DNA from: Bradysia coprophila
Lineage: Eukaryota > Arthropoda > Insecta > Diptera > Sciaridae
Length of the DNA: 64,000 nt
Direction: 5' to 3'
Assembly: GCF_014529535.1 (NCBI RefSeq)
Contig: NW_023503372.1
Coordinates: forward strand, 2,812,263 to 2,876,262
A program made the translations under genes and the position numbers. The stretch's first letter is position 1. Each line of letters opens with the position of its first letter. The notes beneath the pieces were generated by a model. That model did not search any database. It saw nothing but the letters and a program-made list of their open reading frames with translations, and was not told the origin of the DNA. Below, in pieces: positions 57,793 to 64,000 of the stretch.

Positions 57793-58889
57793 TAAAATTA
57801 ATTGAGTGTTGAGCTGGTCACTGCAACTTGAATTGTTCGTCGGTACAACTTTTCGTTTGAGAAATTTCTAAATTACTTTCCTTGTTATCTATCGGATGAA
57901 TAAATTACAGTTGGCATTAGTAAAAGTAATCTGGACGTTTTGAAGAAAACACCGAAAAACGATAGAAAATATTACATATGATTGACTTTTTCGGATCTGC
58001 CTGCGCCTACATTACGCTTGGGAAATTCAATCACAAATCGGATTAGAAGCACGTCTCACCACGTCAGTGTCACCCAAGCTCAAAATGTCCCTGAAGTCAG
58101 AGTGAGTGAAATGTAAAATTGGAAATTGCTATAAATGTGTATTATACACAACTTGCTACGGTGGAACTAGGTAAAATATCACCAAGATAAACTACAAAGC
58201 ATAGAGGTAGGCAACCTATAGTAAATTAAAAAATCATTTGTCATTTCTTATTGATGAACTTTAACCTGACATTCACTGCTACACGGTGGGGTTGAACAAA
58301 ACTTAAATAGAGTCGCGACACCACCTCTGATTTTTTTCATATTCTTATTGAGGGACTCGAGTAATATAAGGAATCACATTCAGTTCGCGGATCCATCCAG
58401 CCGTTTCGGAGAACCGGCACTCATGGCCGTGCGGGACCGACGAGTCAATTTGAATACAGATTGTTATCGCAACGGATAGAGGGACTAATTCTAAGCTAAT
58501 TCGTGTTGAAATGGCTTTCCTCGACAACTTGATCACGTAGCTACAGCCAGCTAAAGTCGAAAATTCGACATCTTTGAATGGTGATATGTCCAAGACGAAG
58601 ACAGTTTGAAAGACAAAAATGTTAAACAATTGAAGTAACAGACTCAAAATCATTCGTATGAAAGTTATTTTCAGCAATAAATCCGACAATTGTAGATTGC
58701 AATTAGACCGATTCACGAGTCACTTTTTTGAAACGGATTCGACCGGCAAACGTCTTCAAAAATCAGAATTGTTGGACTAATGACAATTCCGTTGAGAAGG
58801 TGTTTTTCAAAATTGTTCCGAGAGATATTCAAAAAAGAAATGGCGATTTCGGGCTATTTTGACAATTTTCGAACCAGTCTCAGATTCAA
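57793..58889. other. Spacer between lectin copy 2 and FRA10AC1 copy 2
   Basis: Counterpart of 51491-52550 in unit 1. The unit-2-only block at about 58280-58610 has a less AT-rich composition, with a 123-codon minus-strand frame that has no recognisable domain. Its right edge joins AAAATGTTAAACAATTGAAG, the dispersed repeat block present in unit 1, so it appears to have inserted into, or replaced part of, that repeat. Confidence 0.5.
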
Positions 58890-59102
58890 ACGACGAGAAT
58901 TTTACCGATGAGATTTTACAACGAAAATTTAACAAAAAAAATGCGTCACAAGTGGCAGATGATTATTGTCGTATGAGGGGTTTCCTCAGCATCTGCCACC
59001 TGTGACGCAATTTTGTTTGTTAAATTTTCGTTGTAAAATCTCATCGGTAAAATTCTCGTTCGACACATTTTCTTGTTTAAATTTAATTACGTTGAGTCGC
59101 AG
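58890..59102. repeat. Foldback, unit 2 copy, left arm truncated
   Basis: Retains CGACGAGAATTTTACCGATG and the matching right arm ending TTGAGTCGCAG. It lacks the outer 50-60 bp of the left arm that unit 1 has at 52514-52553. Confidence 0.8.
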
Positions 59103-59487
59103 AATGCGTCACCAAAACTTATATCAAATGTTTTGGAAGTTTAATTTTTCCTAGACTAGCGTCACCTTTTCCTCTTTTGAGGTTTTTGTGGGATTTGTAT
59201 TTGACCAAAATGGAACGGGCGCTATAAAAATAATATTTATTTATTTCTGTATCTGAATCACACGATCAATTAGTAATGGATCAAAACATCGATCAAAGTA
59301 TTAATGTGAAACAGTAACCGTAAGCTTCCGCACTCAAACTTTAAATAATTTAATACAACCGACCTCTGCAGTCGATTCCAAGTAATTGCGACTCTTAAAA
59401 AAATGTCAAATGAAAAACAGTACACTTTTTAACAGTGTCTCTCACTGTCATCCCCATTTGTTTTGGTTGTGTAAATATTTGGTAAAC

Positions 59488-60383
59488 ATGGCACGATTCG
59501 GCAACTTGAATCCTTACGATTTGCACAAACGTCTCATCAATGACTACATTCTGAAGAAACCGGGAGACACAAAGGTTCTGCAGCGTGACACATCCAAAGA
59601 TCGTACAGATTACGATGTAATTCGTGACAATCATCGATTTCTATGGGACGATGAAGACGACGAAACAGATTCGTGGGGAAAGCAATTGGCCAAACGCTAT
59701 TACGATAAATTGTTCAAAGAGTACTGCATTTGTGATTTGAGTCGATACAAGGATAACAAGGTGCGTGACGATATGGTCAATGCGTTGGCATATTTAACTT
59801 AGTTCGTTCTGATTCAATGTTTTTAGGTTGCTATGCGATGGCGTGTGGAGAAGGAAGTGGTTACGGGGAAAGGACAATTCATTTGTGGAAATCGAACGTG
59901 TTCGGACAATTCAGGACTTTGAAGCTGGGAAGTAAATTTTGCCTATGCCGAACATGGGACACGGAAGAATGCTCTCATCAAACTGCGTAAGTTGATCCAC
60001 ACGGTCATAAATATTCCATTTCAAATAAACCGTCAATGCTATTTCGAGGTCTGTGTCCGGATTGCTCAAAGAAACTCAACTACCACTCCAACAAACGCGA
60101 AGTGAAAAAACTGAAAAAAGAGAAACGAAAAAGCGGACAACGATCAAAATCTGCATCCGAAGGAAATCAATCGCCAGGTTGTTCGACTTCTGCAGCATCA
60201 AGTAAAACGGCAACGGACGACGAAATACTCGAATCGACTGAGGAGGTTGATGTTCACAAGAATGATGCATTGGAGAAGAACGTCGAGTCCATGGAAAAAC
60301 ACTGTTGGACCAAGACAACGGATGCGGAGGAAAAGAGTCGCGAAGAAGAATTTGACGAATACTTGGAGGATTTGTTGTTGTAA
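59488..60383 (+). pseudogene. FRA10AC1: FRA10AC1 homologue, copy 2, with nonsense codon
   Basis: Exons correspond to 59488-59760, 59827-59986 and 60049-60383, the same lengths as copy 1 (273, 160 and 335 nt) with intact splice signals. In exon 2 the codon AGA of copy 1 is TGA at 59920-59922 (GGACTTTGAAGCTGGG against GGACTTAGAAGCTGGG). This stops the protein at about residue 123, inside the conserved core and before the second cysteine pair. Other substitutions in exon 3 (GRRSKS to GQRSKS, VESNEE to LESTEE) keep the frame open. It is either a recent pseudogene or a base-call error. An ATG at 59905 or later would leave only a fragment. Confidence 0.78.
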
Positions 60384-60488
60384 GCAAAGCAAGCAAAGCC
60401 ATTCGGTTTGTTGAATTAAATCTTTATTTTATTCGGAAAAAAGGTTTTTGATGAATTTGTCTATTTGAATCTACAAAAGTAGCGGAAC

Positions 60489-62799
60489 TCACTTCTGGCA
60501 AAAATTTAAAATTTTCTCCGCCTGTTCAATACCTGACAAGAACGCCCCGTGTGCCGTCGAAAAATACTGTTGATGACACGCTTCTCCGGCAAACAGTATT
60601 AATGGGATGCGGCAATCCATTACCACCTCCTGCCTTTGATTATTGACCGAATCTAAGTCAGCCGGCATTATGAGATTTTTAGCAAATTGTGTGGACAACC
60701 CCTTTACACTCAAAGAAAGATCGGCCACAGTTATTGGCTTGGATAGTAACCGACTCGACGTGCCGTTCTTATCGCAATCCGTGCTAATGTAACTATAAGC
60801 TCCTCTAACAAATGGATTCGAATACCAACGGGTGCTATAAACATAGAATGCAATACAATCACAATCGAAATCATCAACTGGTGTCACATTGTTACCAATA
60901 GTATTTGATTGGTGCGGGAATTTCGGATTTTGTAAATTGTGCTAAGAGTGCAATACAATCGTGAATTACTTGTGAATCGGTTAGCTTTTCCATTTCTATG
61001 GCACCCCGGCCACCGACCCATGCAAGTAATGTGTTGGATGGCCCGGTTTCATGACATCAAATCCGGATATGTGTCCAGTCCAGTTGTGGTCCTGAAAAAG
61101 AGGTGAAAGCAAATTTATAGATAAATTTTCACCTGCTATCAGCTCATTTTTCGATGCGATGCGATGCGATGGTACAACTTTCTCGGCTAGCTATCTACAG
61201 CAGAATTTTTGTTTCTCTTCGAGCGAAAAATTAAAGGGTGATACAGGCGTCATGTCAGGCACTTGCTATTCGTTCATTAACAAACATTTTTATGAATAAA
61301 AGAACAATACGTGTCCAACTACTAGACTGGTGCTGTTACTCTAGATTCAGTAGATGGAAGTTGACGGTCTGAGTCTGAGGTGGATTTCATCACGACAGAG
61401 TAAAGTAAACCAGGCAGGAGCAGACGAAGAAAATACATTCAAATGAGGGACCTAAATCCCGTTATAATTGTTTACGAATTTGTTGCGGATGCGATTTTGA
61501 TACGTTTTAAATCGACGGCTGTTATCGGTAAAGTGTTGTCGAGAGTGTATCTTATCGATAAACGAAAAAACTAATGAATCAACCAAAACTTCAACAGAGA
61601 GGAAGATTGAAAATATAAGAATTTAGGATCCTCCTGATGAATTTCAATGTCTACAGTTTCAAGACTTACCTTGTAATTGTCATTCCTGAAAATCAGTTGA
61701 ATTCCGTCCATTTCTTTCCACCAAGGATGTTCGAATTGAATAAATATCTTGTTGATTGTCTCGAATCCAATGTCTCGAATGGTTTGCACGTATGCGTGTG
61801 TAATGCCGGTCTGAACATCGTATGTAAATTGGTCTTCAAACAGCCGAGTGAAGGGGTCACTATAACGTGATTTGCGTGATAATAGTGTTGTCGGAACATT
61901 TCACAGAAATTCTCGGACAACTGGCGCTAGTCACAATTTCGACCACCTCTTTTTTAAAAAGAATATTTTTGCGATCAACTTGATTGCATAATGCTTCGAT
62001 GGCTGCACTGAAACCATTACGAAAATTGTAATGAGCCTGACAACTTTCACCGTTGTAGGAGTAGGCACCCCAGCTTTTCGCTGATACATGGTCCAAATTA
62101 AGGCAGGAGTTGTCAATCACTTGAAAGCGTACATGCCAGTCGAATAGTTGTTGAGCGGTTACTTGAGCGTGGCATCTTCTAGCGTATCCAAATATTTGCT
62201 AAAGTTGTCTAACAAGAACGAATACACTGACTTCGGATAATCAGTCTGGTCCTCTCGTGCATAGGTCTCACATTTGCACAGTATCTGTCCGATGAGGAAG
62301 TCAATTTTTTTCACAAAAATATCGTCGATCGCTTCACCGTCATCTCTTAAATACGCGCCAAGACCTTCCTCTGACTGCTCGGTGGACAGTAAGTCATATC
62401 TTTCGGCTATATCATGAAGATGGTTAAATTTTCCTGAAACGTTCGAACCAAACATCAATTTTCGAAGAAATTCGTTTAAACAAGCTGAGTCTAACCATGA
62501 AGCCACGAGGCGCCCGCATCCACGAAATCCGTTTTGGTCGACTGAATACACTCATCATCACTTTCCGTTGATTTGCGATTTTCATTTGAATCAGTCGATT
62601 TGACATTACGTCTCATGTTCAGTGTGTTCACCGCGTCCGCCGGCTTTCGCCTGTCCTTCCAAAATGAGGAAACGTTGGCCAGTTGACGTAGTTTCGTTGC
62701 CGCTCCTAGACCGGCCAGTCCAGCTCCGATGATTAGAACATCGACATAATTGCCAGTGCCGTCCTTAGCACTGCGACCATTGGGATTTTTTATTTTCAT
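60489..62799 (-). pseudogene. Flavin amine oxidase, copy 2, with multiple frameshifts
   Basis: Exon equivalents: 62799-62496, 62433-61670, 61091-60896 and 60834-60489. Compared with copy 1: in exon 1 one base is lost near 62688 and one gained near 62631, so about 20 residues after GLGAATKL are read in another frame, destroying the EGQAKAGGRV stretch of the FAD site. Exon 2 is 3 nt shorter through separate one-base losses (near 62163, 61801 and 61881). Exon 3 is 1 nt shorter (GGCCCGG for GGCCCCGG near 61043). Splice sites and the C-terminal FAD motif remain. Most losses are in short homopolymers, the usual signature of uncorrected long reads, so a sequencing artefact is as likely as a true pseudogene. 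Confidence 0.75.
61391..61454. mobile_element. Left-end MITE fragment, unit 2 copy
   Basis: Identical in placement to 55036-55099, in intron 2 of the oxidase copy. It was carried along by the segmental duplication and is not a new insertion. Confidence 0.7.
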
Positions 62800-62895
62800 G
62801 TCGTTTGAATTGGCCTCTAAAAGAAATTGGAATTTTGTTCAGTAATTTGGAAAAAATGCGGATGGAGATGCGAAAAAAATTTAAAATTTAAAGGG

Positions 62896-64000
62896 AAGGC
62901 TAACATCTGCAAAGAAAAAGGAAACGTTTTCCGACGAAATTTGAAATTTAAGATAACAAAGTGCAATTATACAATTAAAGAATTGTGTGTCGCTATGAGA
63001 AATATGCTCATCATTATCATTGACGCTTTTATATTTTCACTCTAAATTTTTACAATAATTTTTATGAGTGTCAATATTTGAATTGAATTAAGCGACTGTT
63101 TATGTTCACAGTATAAACGAACAAATCACGGGATGTGATGTCGTTAAAATTGATATACTTTTTAATTAACTTTGTTTGTTCTTTAGTCTGATAAGTTTAA
63201 GATCACCTATAAAAGCACCTTGCAACGACGATAAGAGGTCATAATTAAAAGGAAGCTTTCACGGTGTAGTTCGACTTTGTTCCGGTTTTAGTCGCTAATA
63301 CTTGAAGTGAAAATGATAATTCAAAATTTGATTTTCGTTTTCACTTTTTATCTTACTATGGAGAGTGCCCGTAAGTTTAAAATGTGTTCAGGTGATTAGA
63401 AACTCCTTGATTTACACATTTTTTTTCTAAGAAAGCTCAACCGTAGCTGACACCGGCGTCGCTGGTGGTGACTTAAATGTCACCGATGCTGATATAAGCG
63501 TTTCCGGAACGAAGCATTGTGCTGACCGTCCTCCGCAAAGTGACTGACGTACTTGGCAATGTTGGAATGAAACATTTTTTCCTTTTGATAACAACACTTT
63601 GGTATGAAATTAAGATTACAATTTACAAGTTACCAGATCGATGGCGTGCTTACATTTTACATCCGTCGAACACTATATTGAACTTGAACTGACATTGTAA
63701 CCATTTCGATCAGGTGTCATGGCAAGATGCTGTCGCTATTTGCAGTGGTAAGGGAATGTACCTTGTCAAAATTAATGACAAAGCCGAAATGGATTTCGTA
63801 AATCTACAAGTTGTGACGAACAAAATTGTGTTACGCGCATGCACCAAGCCATTCAGCAACTTCTTCTAATTTTTCTTTCTCTCGTCTATATCGCTTCCTT
63901 AGGTCCAGTTTGGTTCGGAGCCAGAGATTTGGCGGTCGAGGTTCGTACAAATGGACACCCATAACTGCTGCTAGTTCCTATTCAATCGGCACCTTTGTAA
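62896..64000. repeat. Tandem segmental duplication, unit 3 (partial, cut by window end)
   Basis: Begins AAGGCTAACATCTGCAAAG as in unit 2 and follows unit 2 closely, sharing its TATAAAAG and its NVGMKH-type variants, but with many single-base deletions. It is therefore derived from, or a redundant read of, unit 2 and not unit 1. Confidence 0.9.
63313..64000 (+). pseudogene. C-type-lectin-like protein, copy 3, frameshifted and incomplete
   Basis: Exon equivalents: 63313-63370, 63432-63601, 63714-63828 and 63903 to the window end. Exon 2 lacks three single bases relative to copy 2 (GACTGACG for GACTGGACG, TTGGCAATG for TTGGGCAATG, CCTTTTGAT for CCTTTTTGAT). The exon 3 donor region is changed (ATTGTGTTACG for ATTGGTTAGCG). 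Exon 4 lacks one G (TTTGGCGG for TTTGGGCGG). The reading frame is broken as given. The signal-peptide exon is intact. The 3' end lies beyond the window. Confidence 0.75.

Larger units (their letters stand above)
56541..62895. repeat. Tandem segmental duplication, unit 2 (6.36 kb)
   Basis: Direct head-to-tail copy of unit 1 with the same gene order. It contains a block of about 330 bp (about 58280-58610, beginning CACGGTGGGGTTGAACAAAA) absent from unit 1, and a 24-bp insertion at about 59207-59230. The lectin is intact, FRA10AC1 has a nonsense codon, and the oxidase has several single-base indels. Confidence 0.93.

Overview
This window is eukaryotic nuclear DNA from an insect, most likely a dipteran. 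The evidence is AT-rich intergenic DNA, GT-AG introns of about 50-150 bp mixed with multi-kilobase introns, and gene models that match fly families: a Diap2-type IAP, a bedraggled-like SLC6 protein, FRA10AC1 and a polyamine-oxidase-like enzyme. A fungus gnat or a related lower dipteran would fit, but that is a guess from overall character and not from any marker gene. All exon boundaries were placed by hand from splice signals and frame continuity. Every gene called intact has a spliced length divisible by three.

Layout. 1.2-3.0 kb, minus: a five-exon inhibitor of apoptosis (three BIRs, UBA, RING). 5.2-6.8 kb, plus: mitochondrial acetyl-CoA acetyltransferase, followed at once by the 3' exon of a small glutaredoxin-like protein. 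7.3-27.3 kb: a gene-poor stretch with several MITEs (four with readable target-site duplications), foldbacks, a LINE RNase H fragment and a tRNA-like sequence. 27.9-38.0 kb, plus: a ten-exon SLC6-type membrane protein (1448 aa) with a very long N-terminal region and three PPxY motifs in its tail. 38.0-42.0 kb: non-coding, with a 720-bp foldback. 42.0-48.7 kb, plus: a 21-exon, 1270-aa NRPS-like enzyme with the order adenylation - thiolation - thioester reductase - short-chain reductase. 50.2 kb to the end: a tandem array of a unit of about 6.3 kb (two full copies and the start of a third). Each unit carries a C-type-lectin-like secreted protein, FRA10AC1 and, convergent to it, a flavin amine oxidase.

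The most unusual gene is the A-T-R-R enzyme at 42.0-48.7 kb. This architecture should activate a carboxylic acid, tether it, and reduce it in two steps, by way of an aldehyde, to an alcohol. It resembles, from memory, the fungal ATRR glycine betaine reductases that make choline. All motifs needed for each step are readable and the frame is intact over 21 exons, so it looks functional and long resident in an insect genome.

The 6.3-kb array is the second point of interest. Copy 1 is intact. Copy 2 has a nonsense codon in FRA10AC1 and several one-base indels in the oxidase. Copy 3 has many one-base deletions in the lectin. This is either decay after tandem duplication or unpolished, redundant long-read assembly; read depth would decide.
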